From DATEDA01 sp963789885 (lineage in GTDB: Bacteria; Pseudomonadota; Gammaproteobacteria; Burkholderiales; SG8-39), in the NCBI GenBank assembly GCA_963789885.1, contig CAWBNB010000050.1, forward strand, positions 372,001 through 436,000: a DNA stretch of 64,000 bases, in the 5' to 3' direction. Every line of letters begins with the position of its first letter. Position 1 is the first letter of the stretch. Both the position numbers and the translations under genes were made by a program. The notes under the pieces are model-generated. The model did no database searches and was not told the origin of the DNA. It saw only the letters and a list, made by a program, of their open reading frames with translations. This document shows positions 17,986-26,169 of the stretch, in pieces.

Positions 17986-19020
17986 TCAGGCGGCGCGGGC
18001 GGCCGGCGCGGCGAGGCCTTCGACGATCTCGCGCACGAGCCCGGGGCCGCGATACACGAGGCCGGTGTAGAGCTGGAGCAGGCTCGCCCCCGCGTCGAGC
18101 TTCTCGCGCGCGTCGGCGGCGCTCATGATCCCGCCCGACCCGATGATCGGGATGCGTCCCTTGAGCGTCGCCGCGAGCTTGCGGATCACCGCCGTCGAGA
18201 GGGCGCGGAGGGGCGCGCCGGAGAGCCCGCCTTCCTCGTCGCCATGCGGCAGCCCCTTCACCCCGGCACGCGAAATCGTCGTGTTGGTGGCGATGACCGC
18301 GTCGACGCCGAACTCGATGAGCGCCTGCGCGATCCCGGCGATCTGCTCGTCGTCGAGGTCGGGCGCGATCTTGACCGCGAGCGGAAGGCGCCGCTTGTGC
18401 AGGCGCGCAAGGCGGTCGCGCGCCTTCGTCACCTGTGCGAGGATCGCCCCGAGCTCGCCGGCCTGCTGCAGCGCGCGCAGATTCTTCGTGTTCGGCGAGG
18501 AGACGTTCACCGTCGCGTAGGTTGCGATCGGGTACACCTTCTCCAGGCACGCGATGTAGTCGTCGGCGGTGCGCTCGAGCGGGGTGTCCTTGTTCTTGCC
18601 GAGATTGACGCCGAGGATGCCGTCGTAGCGGGCGCGTCGGACGTTCTCGACGAACCGGTCGACGCCGACCGAGTTGAAGCCGAGCCGGTTGATGATCGCC
18701 TCGCGCTCGGGGATGCGGAACACTCGCGGCCGCGGATTGCCCGGCTGCGGCCGCGGGGTGACGCCGCCGATCTCGAGGAAGCCGAAGCCGAACGCCGCGA
18801 CGGCGTCGACGAACTCGCCGTGCTTGTCGAGGCCGGCCGCGAGGCCGAGCGGGTTCGGAAAGTCGAGCCCCATTGCCTTCACCGGCGTGCCGGGGAGCGC
18901 CCTGCCGGGGAGGCCGGCGCAACCGAATCGCTGCAGCAGCTTGACCGACGGGAGCGTCAGCTCGTGGGCGGTTTCGGGATCCAGCAGGAAGAGCAGCGGG
19001 CGCGCGAGGCCGTAGAGCAT
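17986..19020 (-). CDS. pyrD: Dihydroorotate dehydrogenase (quinone), class 2
   Basis: 344 residues, full length for class 2 enzymes. The membrane-contacting N-terminal helices (MLYGLARPLLFLLDPETAHE) and the FMN-site motif LAAGLDKHGE are present. The catalytic Ser lies in VNVSSPNTKNLR. The enzyme oxidises dihydroorotate to orotate with ubiquinone in de novo pyrimidine synthesis. It starts only nine bases after the M20 hydrolase stop and ends three bases before rsxB, so it is inside the long minus-strand run. Confidence 0.97.
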   Translation of the reverse strand: MLYGLARPLLFLLDPETAHELTLPSVKLLQRFGCAGLPGRALPGTPVKAMGLDFPNPLGLAAGLDKHGEFVDAVAAFGFGFLEIGGVTPRPQPGNPRPRVFRIPEREAIINRLGFNSVGVDRFVENVRRARYDGILGVNLGKNKDTPLERTADDYIACLEKVYPIATYATVNVSSPNTKNLRALQQAGELGAILAQVTKARDRLARLHKRRLPLAVKIAPDLDDEQIAGIAQALIEFGVDAVIATNTTISRAGVKGLPHGDEEGGLSGAPLRALSTAVIRKLAATLKGRIPIIGSGGIMSAADAREKLDAGASLLQLYTGLVYRGPGLVREIVEGLAAPAARAA

Positions 19021-19029
19021 CCTGCGATT

Positions 19030-20205
19030 TTACGTGCTCTCCATCCGGATTCCGAGCAGTCGCGCGACGACGCCCGCCTGGATGAGCGCCGCGTCGACCA
19101 GCTCGTCGAGCGCTACGGACTCGTCCGGCTTGTGGCTGTCCGCACCGTCCCCGGGCCCGAACACGACGATCTCGACGGGATCGCGGGCGAAGTAGCGGCC
19201 GTCGCTCGCGCCGACGACGTTCAGCCGCTCGGGCGGGCGTCCGGTGACCGCGGCGACCGACTCGCGGAAGGCGCGCACGCCGGCGCCGTCCTGCGGCGCG
19301 CTGAACCCCGGCGTGCCGGTGAGAAGCTCCACGGACAGCGTGCCCGGAGGCTCGCCGGCCGCATCCACGATCCGGCGCAGCTCGTCGAGCGCGGCGTCGA
19401 AGTCCTCGTCGGGCAGGATGCGACGATCGATCTCGATCGCGCAGTGGTCGGGGACGACGTTGGTGTTCTCGCCGCCGTGGATCCGTCCGATGCTCAGCGT
19501 CGACTGCTGCCCGTTTGCCGACCGCCGGCCACGGAGCCGCGGCCCGAGCTCGCGCTCGATCGCGGCGATGACGCGGTGCATGCGCAGGATCGCGGAATCG
19601 CCGGTGTCGGGTGCACCCGCGTGGGCGGCCTTGCCGCGCGCGCTCACCCGCACCCACATTACCCCGCGCTCCTCGGTCACCAGCCGGTTGCGCGTCTGCG
19701 CCGCGACGATCAGCGTCGTCGGGCGCACCGCGCCCGCCTGGCGCAGGTACGCCAGCCCCTCCGGGCCGAGGTTCTCCTCGTCGCCGACGAAGGTGAACAC
19801 CACCTCGCCGGTCTGCGGCCCGCCGCGCCGGGCGATCTCCTCGGCGAGCCACAGGTGGACGGCCATCGAGCTCTTGCAGTTGCAGGCACCGAGCCCGTAC
19901 ACCCGGCCGTCCCTGAGCGTGGCGGCGAGCGGGTCTGTCGCCCACGCAGCGCGCTCCCCGATGCCCACCGTGTCGGCGTGGGCGTTGAACGCGACCGAGG
20001 GCCGGCCGGCGCCGAGGCGCGCGACGACGTTGACGATGGCCGGCGCGCGCGAGAGGAGGTCGACGCGATAGCCGAGTCGCTTGAGGGCGTCGGCGGCGAA
20101 CCCTGCAATGGCGGCCGTGTCGCCCGGCGGGAACGGCGAGGGGATCGCGACCAGGTCGCGGAGGAGCTCGAAGAGGCGCCCGCCCAGCGCGCGCCGATCG
20201 GTCAC
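19030..20205 (-). CDS. M20-family metallohydrolase (ArgE/DapE-like)
   Basis: 391 residues from a GTG that overlaps the upstream amidohydrolase stop by four bases. M20 landmarks are His76/Asp78 in FNAHADTVG, Glu143/Glu144 in GDEENLG, the dimerisation-domain His in AHAGAPDTG, and a late His in SHKPDE. The residue that normally bridges the two zincs is Asp in a GAxDxK motif. Here the segment reads GACNCKSSMA, with Asn109 in that place. The family hydrolyses N-acyl, N-carbamoyl or N-formyl amino acids and amines. Placed after a cyclic amidohydrolase, it may cleave the ring-opened product; the substrate is unknown. Confidence 0.88.
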   Translation of the reverse strand: MTDRRALGGRLFELLRDLVAIPSPFPPGDTAAIAGFAADALKRLGYRVDLLSRAPAIVNVVARLGAGRPSVAFNAHADTVGIGERAAWATDPLAATLRDGRVYGLGACNCKSSMAVHLWLAEEIARRGGPQTGEVVFTFVGDEENLGPEGLAYLRQAGAVRPTTLIVAAQTRNRLVTEERGVMWVRVSARGKAAHAGAPDTGDSAILRMHRVIAAIERELGPRLRGRRSANGQQSTLSIGRIHGGENTNVVPDHCAIEIDRRILPDEDFDAALDELRRIVDAAGEPPGTLSVELLTGTPGFSAPQDGAGVRAFRESVAAVTGRPPERLNVVGASDGRYFARDPVEIVVFGPGDGADSHKPDESVALDELVDAALIQAGVVARLLGIRMEST

Positions 20206-21662
20206 GCCCGCTTCTGCCTCGGCACCGCCGTCCGGCCGTACGCGCGCTCGGCCGCGTCCGGCGCGGTGATCGCGGCGGTCGTCTTGTCGACGTTCCGGGG
20301 CTGCGGCGGCGGCATCGACTGGCGCACGGGCTTGCCCCAGCCGGGATCGGCGACGAGCTTGCCGTCCCGCATGACGACCTTGCCGCGCACCATCGTGAGC
20401 ACCGGGAGCCCCTTCACGCGCCGGCCGTGCCAGGGCGAGATCTTGCTCTTGGAGAAGAGCGACCCCTGGTCGATTGCCTTTGCGGCGGCGAGGTCGACGA
20501 TCACGAGATCGGCGTCGGCGCCCGGCTGGATCGCTCCCTTGCGGGGATAGAGCCCCCACGCCTTCGCCGGGTTGAAGCTCGACCAGCGGACGTACTCCTC
20601 GATCGTGATCCGCCCGCTGTTGACCTCCGTCAGCATAAGCGGCATCTGGGTTTCGACGCCGGGGAACCCGCAGTCGCATTGCCAGATGCTCGCCCGCGTC
20701 TTCTCCTCGGGCGTGTGCGGGGCGTGGTCGGTGGCGATCATGTCCACGACGCCTTCCCGCAGCGCCTGCCACAGCGGTTCCTGGTGTCCGGGCTCGCGAA
20801 TCGGCGGGTTCACGCGCATCACGCTGCCCTGGACCTTCATGTCCTCGGTCGAGAGGAGGAGGTATTGCGGGCAGGTCTCGACCGTCACGTCCACGCCGCG
20901 GCGCTTGGCGTCGCGGATCAGGTAGAGGGCGTCCTTCGAGCTCTTGTGCGCGATGTGGAGCCGCGCGCCCGTCCATTCCGCGAAGATGATCGCCCGCCCG
21001 ACGGCCTCCATCGCGCACACCTCGGGGCGCGCGGCGAGATGGGCGAGCGGATCGGTTCGCCCGGCGGCTTCGAGCTTGGCCTGCCGGCGCGCCATGATGG
21101 ACGCGTTCTCGGCATGCACGGTGCAGCGGTACCCGCGGCGCGCGAGGATCTCGAAGCCCTCGAGCATCGCGCCGTCGGACGGCGCCGGCAGATCGCCGAA
21201 GGTGTTGCCCATGAAGCACTTGAAGCTCGACACGCCGGCGTCCATCAGGGGCTCGAGCTCGCCGAGGTTGTGCTCGTCGAGCAGCCCGTAGATGCCGTAG
21301 TCGACATAGGCCTGCGCGCTGGCGATCGCCTGCTTCTGCCGCAGCGCCTCGACCGTCCCGGTCGGCGGCTTCGTGTTCGGCATTTCGAAGACGGTCGTCA
21401 CGCCACCGCGCGCGGCCGCGCCGGTGCCGGTCTGCCAGTCTTCCTTGTAGTCGTAGCCGGGGGCCCGGAAGTGGACGTGGGAATCGATCGCGCCGGGGAG
21501 GACGTATTTGCCCGCGGCGTCGATGGTCTCGCGGGCCGCGGGGAGCGCGTCGCGGGGGCCGATCGCGACGATCGTCCCGCCGGCGACGGCGATGGACGCT
21601 TCGAACGTGCCGTCGGGGGTGGCGACCCTCCCACCCGTGATCAGGATGTCGACGTCGGTCAT
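20202..21662 (-). CDS. Cyclic amidohydrolase (dihydroorotase/allantoinase/hydantoinase superfamily)
   Basis: 486 residues from the ATG at 21660-21662, which overlaps the SDR stop by four bases. The metal centre is complete: His62 and His64 in AIDSHVHFR, a candidate carbamylated Lys148 in VSSFKCFMG, His183 in TVHAEN, His239 in HIAHKSS and Asp312 in IATDHAPH. The Lys-containing motif is closer to dihydropyrimidinases and allantoinases than to canonical PyrC. The enzyme should open a cyclic amide or ureide ring by hydrolysis. It is coupled to an SDR upstream and an M20 hydrolase downstream, which favours catabolism over pyrimidine synthesis despite pyrD being close by. Confidence 0.9.
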   Translation of the reverse strand: MTDVDILITGGRVATPDGTFEASIAVAGGTIVAIGPRDALPAARETIDAAGKYVLPGAIDSHVHFRAPGYDYKEDWQTGTGAAARGGVTTVFEMPNTKPPTGTVEALRQKQAIASAQAYVDYGIYGLLDEHNLGELEPLMDAGVSSFKCFMGNTFGDLPAPSDGAMLEGFEILARRGYRCTVHAENASIMARRQAKLEAAGRTDPLAHLAARPEVCAMEAVGRAIIFAEWTGARLHIAHKSSKDALYLIRDAKRRGVDVTVETCPQYLLLSTEDMKVQGSVMRVNPPIREPGHQEPLWQALREGVVDMIATDHAPHTPEEKTRASIWQCDCGFPGVETQMPLMLTEVNSGRITIEEYVRWSSFNPAKAWGLYPRKGAIQPGADADLVIVDLAAAKAIDQGSLFSKSKISPWHGRRVKGLPVLTMVRGKVVMRDGKLVADPGWGKPVRQSMPPPQPRNVDKTTAAITAPDAAERAYGRTAVPRQKRA

Positions 21663-22444
21663 AGGCTGGCCCATCCTCCATCGACCGGCAGGTCCACGCC
21701 GGTGATCTGCCGCGACCGGTCGCTCACGAGGAAGACGACGGCGTTCGCGACGTCCTCGCCGGTCGAGATCCGGCGCAGGGCGTAGTTCTCTTCGTACTGC
21801 CTGCGCGCATCTTCGATGCTCAGGCCGAATTTCTTGGCCCGCGCCGGCAACACCTTCTCGAAGAAGCGCGGCCCCTCGACCATGCCGGGAGCGACGCAGT
21901 TGACGTTGATGTTATACGGGCCGGCCTCGAGCGCGAAGGTCTTCGTCATTCCGCGCAGGCCCCACTTCGAGGCGCTGTAGGCCATGCGTCCGGGCGCTGC
22001 GCGCATGCCGAATGTCCCGCCGACGTTGCAGATCTTGCCGTAGCGCTGCGCCATCATGCCGGAGAGCACCGCGCGCATGGTGAGGAAGCAGCCCTTCAGG
22101 TTGAGGTCGACGATCTCGTCGAACTCTTCGGGCGTCGTTTCCCACCCGCGCTTCTCCACCGGCCCGGTGCCGCCGGCGATATTGACCAGGATGTCGATCC
22201 GGCCGAGTGCGCCGAGGCCGGCCTTCACTGCGGCCTCGACCTCCGCCGGATCGGTCACGTCACAGCGTGCGACCACGGTCCGCCGGCCGAGCGCGCGGAC
22301 CTCGGCGGCGACCGGCTCGATCGCCGCGGTATCGCGTCCGACGAGCACGAGGTCGGCCCCCTCGCGTGCCAGCGCGCGCGTGACGTCCGCGCCCATGCCC
22401 TTGGCCGGGCCGGTGACAAACGCCGCCTTGTCCTTGAGTTCCAT
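21659..22444 (-). CDS. Short-chain dehydrogenase/reductase
   Basis: 261 residues from the ATG at 22442-22444. The cofactor motif TGPAKGMG (residues 11-18), NIAGG (88-92) and the YxxxK pair Tyr156/Lys160 in YSASK are intact. The usual catalytic Ser 13 residues before Tyr is replaced by Gly143 (NVGGTFG), with Thr144 next to it. SDRs oxidise alcohols or reduce carbonyls with NAD(P)H. It lies eight bases after the permease stop and overlaps the amidohydrolase start, so it belongs to the same transport and catabolic unit. The substrate is unknown. Confidence 0.92.
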   Translation of the reverse strand: MELKDKAAFVTGPAKGMGADVTRALAREGADLVLVGRDTAAIEPVAAEVRALGRRTVVARCDVTDPAEVEAAVKAGLGALGRIDILVNIAGGTGPVEKRGWETTPEEFDEIVDLNLKGCFLTMRAVLSGMMAQRYGKICNVGGTFGMRAAPGRMAYSASKWGLRGMTKTFALEAGPYNINVNCVAPGMVEGPRFFEKVLPARAKKFGLSIEDARRQYEENYALRRISTGEDVANAVVFLVSDRSRQITGVDLPVDGGWASL

Positions 22445-22452
22445 GGTGTCCC

Positions 22453-23223
22453 TCAGGTGACGAACTCGTTCTTGCGCATCGCCCAACCGGTCAGCCGCTC
22501 CTCGAGCAGGGCGAACGCCGCGTACAGCGCGATCCCCATGAACGCCAGGATGAACAGCCCGGCGAAGACGAGCGGGACATCGATGTTGGACGACGCGATG
22601 ATCATCATGTTGCCGATGCCGCGGTTGGCAGCGACGGTCTCCGAAATCACGGTGCCGACGAAGGCGAGGGTGATCGCGATCTTGAGCGAGGCGAAGAGGT
22701 AGGGCATCGAGCGTGGAATGCCTACGCCCCACAGGATGTCGCGTTTCGAAGCGCCGAGCGCACGCAGGACGTCCTCCAGCTCCGGCTCGGTGGTGGCAAG
22801 GCCGGTGGCGACGTTTACCACCACCGGGAAAATGCAGATCACGAGCGAGGTGATCACCGCCGGCACCGTGCCCGAGCCGAACCACACCACCAGGATCGGT
22901 ACCACGGCCACCTTGGGAATCGAATAGAACCCGACCAGCAGCGGGTACATGGCGTCGTAGACGAGACGCGACGAGCCGATCGCGATGCCGATCAGTGTCC
23001 CGAGAATGACCCCGCCGACGAAGCCGACCACGGTGGTCATCAGCGTCTGCGTGGCGTGCGGCAGGAGCGCGTCCCAGCGGTTGAACAGCACGCGGAAAAT
23101 CTGCGTCGGCAGCGGCAGCACGAACTCGGGAACGCTGAACAGGCGGCACAGCGCCTCCCACACCAGGAACATGCCGGCGATCACGAGCCACGGCAGCGCG
23201 CGCCGGAGCGCCGACTTGCGCAT
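22453..23223 (-). CDS. ABC transporter permease (NitT/TauT/SsuC type)
   Basis: 256 residues from the ATG at 23221-23223, with about six membrane segments. The EAA loop that contacts the ATPase is visible as LRALGASKRDILWGVGIPRS. The family imports nitrate, taurine, sulfonates, thiamine precursors or aromatic compounds. Its start shares one base with the stop of the ATPase gene (TGATG). Two binding-protein genes lie upstream. Confidence 0.94.
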   Translation of the reverse strand: MRKSALRRALPWLVIAGMFLVWEALCRLFSVPEFVLPLPTQIFRVLFNRWDALLPHATQTLMTTVVGFVGGVILGTLIGIAIGSSRLVYDAMYPLLVGFYSIPKVAVVPILVVWFGSGTVPAVITSLVICIFPVVVNVATGLATTEPELEDVLRALGASKRDILWGVGIPRSMPYLFASLKIAITLAFVGTVISETVAANRGIGNMMIIASSNIDVPLVFAGLFILAFMGIALYAAFALLEERLTGWAMRKNEFVT

Positions 23224-24026
23224 CAAGCGGCAACCTCCTCGCGCGCGTCGCTGATCTCGTTGCGCAGCGCGTGGTTCAGGGCGACGAACTCCTCGCTGAA
23301 GGTCATGTCGAGCGTCCGTGGCCGCGGGAAATGCACTTCGTGCGTGGCGAGCACCCGCCCGGGGCGTGCGCTCATCACGAAGATGCGATCGGCCAGGTAG
23401 GCCGCCTCGCGCAGATCGTGCGTGACGAGGATGACCGTCGGGCGGCGCGTCATGCACAGCGTCTGGAGCGTTGCCCAGAGGTCCTCCCGCGTGAACGCAT
23501 CGAGCGCGCCGAAAGGCTCGTCGAGGAGCAGCAGCTCGGGCTCGTGGATGAGTGCGCGGCACAACGATGCGCGCTGCTGCATGCCGCCCGAGAGCTGCCA
23601 CGGATGGCGCTTCTCGAATCCGGCGAGCCCCACCGTCTTGAAGAGGGCGCGGGCGCGCTCCTCATACTCCGCGCGCTGTTTCTTGAAGCGGCTGCGGTAC
23701 GGCTGGACGATCTTGAGCGGTACCAGCACATTATCGATCGCCGTCAGCCACGGCAGCATGGTGGGATTCTGGAATGCCATCCCCACGATCTTCACCGGCC
23801 CCTCGACCGCGCGAGCGCCGACTTCGACGCGCCCGCGGTTAGCCCTGAGCAGGCCCGAGACGAGCTTCAGGACCGTCGACTTGCCGCAGCCCGAGGGGCC
23901 GACGATCGCCGCGAACTCGCCCTTGCCGATGGCGAGAGTTGCTCCCTTGAGCGCCAGCGTGTCCTGGCCTTCGCCTGCCCGATACGTGAGGTCGACCGCA
24001 TCGAGCAGGACGAAGCTCGCCGTCAT
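23223..24026 (-). CDS. ABC transporter ATP-binding protein (NitT/TauT type)
   Basis: 267 residues. Walker A GPSGCGKST is at residues 43-51, the signature LSGGMQQRASLCRAL and Walker B LLLLDEPFGALD follow, and the switch His lies in VTHDLREA. It energises the permease encoded directly downstream. Its start overlaps the stop of binding protein 1 by four bases (ATGA). The C-terminal 25 residues (SEEFVALNHALRNEI) are typical of the SsuB/TauB group. Confidence 0.96.
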   Translation of the reverse strand: MTASFVLLDAVDLTYRAGEGQDTLALKGATLAIGKGEFAAIVGPSGCGKSTVLKLVSGLLRANRGRVEVGARAVEGPVKIVGMAFQNPTMLPWLTAIDNVLVPLKIVQPYRSRFKKQRAEYEERARALFKTVGLAGFEKRHPWQLSGGMQQRASLCRALIHEPELLLLDEPFGALDAFTREDLWATLQTLCMTRRPTVILVTHDLREAAYLADRIFVMSARPGRVLATHEVHFPRPRTLDMTFSEEFVALNHALRNEISDAREEVAA

Positions 24027-25048
24027 CTCAGCTCGCGCTCGGCGCGCGGGGGCAGGAACGCCCGGGAGAACACCTCGTCGTTCGCAGGGGTGCGCGGCAG
24101 CTTGAGGTTCTCCACGAGCAGTGCGATGCCTTTCTGCAGCCGCGCCTCGTCGACGTCGCCGATACCGATCTGCTTCATCTCCGACGACATCACCTCGTAC
24201 TCGATGGTCTGCAGCAGCCGCTCCTTCTCGACCTCACGCTTGAGCAACGGCTCGCGCTTCATCACCGAGTCCATGCCGGCCTCGGGATTGGCGCGCACCT
24301 CGTGAAAGGCCTTGTTGATCGCGCGCACCAGCCCCTTCACCGCCTCCGGCTTCTCTTTCGCCAGCTTCTTCGACACCACCACCGAGTTCGAATAGAGCGG
24401 CAGGCCGTACTCGGCGTAGAAGATGAAGTGCAGGTCCTTGGCCGGATCGATGCCGATCGCCTTGGCCGAGAACCAAATCGTCTGGAGGAAGCCGAAGGCC
24501 GCGTCGATCTGCCCGCGCTGCAGCATCTGCTCGCGCAGGTTCGCGGTCATGTTCTCGATCTTGACCTTGGAAGCATCTATGCCCGCGGTCTTGGCGAAAG
24601 CCGGCCACAGCCGCAGCGCGCCATCGTTCGCCGGGCCGCCGATGGTCTTGCCCTCGAGATCCTTGGGCTTGACGATGCCGCTCGACTTCTTGACCGCGAT
24701 CACATATGGCGGGTTGCTGTACATCATGTAGACACCGATCGGCGCCTCCGCCGGCCGCTGCGCCGCGAGCTGGATCACGGTCGGGAGATCGCCGAAGCCG
24801 GCGTCGTAGGCGCCGGCCGCGACCTTGGTCGGTGCGCCGGGCGAGCCGTCGCCCTGGTCGAACTCGACCTCGAGCCCTTCGGCCTTGAAGTAGCCCTTGT
24901 CCTGAGCGAGGAAGAACCAGGCTTGCGGGCCGTAGTACTTCCAGTTCAGGATGAACTTGATCTTCGTCGGCGTCTGCGCGAACGTCTGGCTCGCCGCCAG
25001 GCCGCACGCCACGAGCAGGCATGCGCTGAAAATCCTCCGAACGAGCAT
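24023..25048 (-). CDS. NMT1/THI5-type substrate-binding protein 1
   Basis: 341 residues with a signal peptide (to about residue 24, TFAQ). The fold motif KIKFILNWKYYGPQAWFFLA and AQDKGYFKAEGLEV are typical of NMT1/THI5-like periplasmic binding proteins, a group that includes carriers for pyrimidine precursors, sulfonates and nitrate. The pocket loop after DLEGKTIG reads GPANDGAL. It is a close, nearly gap-free paralogue of the protein encoded directly upstream. Both end in (Y/F)SRAFLPPRA(D/E)R. The start at 25048 is 20 bases after the stop of binding protein 2. Confidence 0.93.
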   Translation of the reverse strand: MLVRRIFSACLLVACGLAASQTFAQTPTKIKFILNWKYYGPQAWFFLAQDKGYFKAEGLEVEFDQGDGSPGAPTKVAAGAYDAGFGDLPTVIQLAAQRPAEAPIGVYMMYSNPPYVIAVKKSSGIVKPKDLEGKTIGGPANDGALRLWPAFAKTAGIDASKVKIENMTANLREQMLQRGQIDAAFGFLQTIWFSAKAIGIDPAKDLHFIFYAEYGLPLYSNSVVVSKKLAKEKPEAVKGLVRAINKAFHEVRANPEAGMDSVMKREPLLKREVEKERLLQTIEYEVMSSEMKQIGIGDVDEARLQKGIALLVENLKLPRTPANDEVFSRAFLPPRAERELR

Positions 25049-25068
25049 GATTTAGCCCCCCTGGTCGA

Positions 25069-26094
25069 CTACTTGAGGATACGGTCTGCGCGCGGCGGCA
25101 GGAATGCGCGGCTGTAGACCTCGCCTGCGGCGGGTGCACGCGGCAGCTCATACGACTCGGCCACCTGCTTGATCGCCGCTGCCAGGCGCTCGTCGCGCAC
25201 GTCGCCGACGCCGATCTCGTGCGCCTCGGGGGTCGCAATCAGCCACTTCACCGTGAGCAGCAGCCGCTCCCGCTCTGTGGCGCGGTCAAGGAGCGGCTCG
25301 CGCTTGACCATCGCATCCACCGCTGCATCCGGGTCCGCGATCGCGTCGTGTACCGCGCGATTGACCGCTTTGAGGAGGCCCTTCACGGCATCAGGCTGCT
25401 CCCGCGCCAGCTTCTTCGAGACCATCACGCCGTTCGAATACAGATCGAGCCCGAAATCGGAGTAGAACAACCAGGTCAGGTCCTTCTCCGGGTCGACGTT
25501 GACGCGCTTGAAGTTGAACCACGAAGTATTGATGAAGGCGAGGCTCGCCTGCACGTCGCCTCGCAGCAGCATCTGCTCCTGGAGCTGGGGAGACATGTTG
25601 ATCCACTGGATCTTCCTGCTGTCGACGCCTGCGTTCTTCGCCAGAGCCGGGAACAGCTTGAGCGCCGCGGCGCCCGGAGGCGATCCGACCGTCTTGCCTT
25701 CGAGGTCCTGCGGCTTCGTGATGCCGCTGCCCTTCTTCGTGATGATGACGAAGGGCGCCTTGTTGTAGAACATGTACACCATCACCGGCGCGTCCTGCGG
25801 CTTCGCGGCCGCAAGCTGGATGATGGCGTTCATGTCGCCGAAACCGGCGTTGTAGGCGCCACCCGCGATCTTGGTGATGGTTGCCGCCGAGCCCTCGCCT
25901 TGATCGATGACGACGTCGAGGCCCTCGGCCTTGTAGTAGCCCTTGTCCTGCGCGAGGAAGTACCACGCGTGCAGCCCTTGGTACTTCCAGTCGAGCACGA
26001 ACCTTATCTTGACCGGATCCGCGGCCCGGGCCGAGCCCGAGATCGCGACCGCCAGCAGAAAAAGCACAGCCGACAGCGAAGCGCAGCTGGACAT
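25069..26094 (-). CDS. NMT1/THI5-type substrate-binding protein 2
   Basis: 341 residues from the ATG at 26092-26094, chosen because a GGAGGGCC ribosome binding site precedes it and a signal peptide (MSSCASLSAVLFLLAVAISG) follows; an in-frame start 13 codons earlier is not signal-like. It is a paralogue of the downstream binding protein: KIRFVLDWKYQGLHAWYFLA aligns with KIKFILNWKYYGPQAWFFLA, and spacing is kept throughout. The pocket loop differs (GSPPGAAAL against GGPANDGAL), so the two may bind different ligands for one ABC transporter. It is the first gene of the unit. Confidence 0.92.
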   Translation of the reverse strand: MSSCASLSAVLFLLAVAISGSARAADPVKIRFVLDWKYQGLHAWYFLAQDKGYYKAEGLDVVIDQGEGSAATITKIAGGAYNAGFGDMNAIIQLAAAKPQDAPVMVYMFYNKAPFVIITKKGSGITKPQDLEGKTVGSPPGAAALKLFPALAKNAGVDSRKIQWINMSPQLQEQMLLRGDVQASLAFINTSWFNFKRVNVDPEKDLTWLFYSDFGLDLYSNGVMVSKKLAREQPDAVKGLLKAVNRAVHDAIADPDAAVDAMVKREPLLDRATERERLLLTVKWLIATPEAHEIGVGDVRDERLAAAIKQVAESYELPRAPAAGEVYSRAFLPPRADRILK

Positions 26095-26169
26095 TGGCGG
26101 GCCCTCCTCGGTGGCTACCGCCGACCTTAGCAAACGCCGTGTCGTTTTGCTACAGGATAGGCCGTCGCG

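Noticed and set aside
17656..20550. A 964-codon plus-strand open frame
   Set aside because: It lies antisense to rsxB, pyrD, the M20 hydrolase and the amidohydrolase, all of which have clear family motifs; the frame itself has none.
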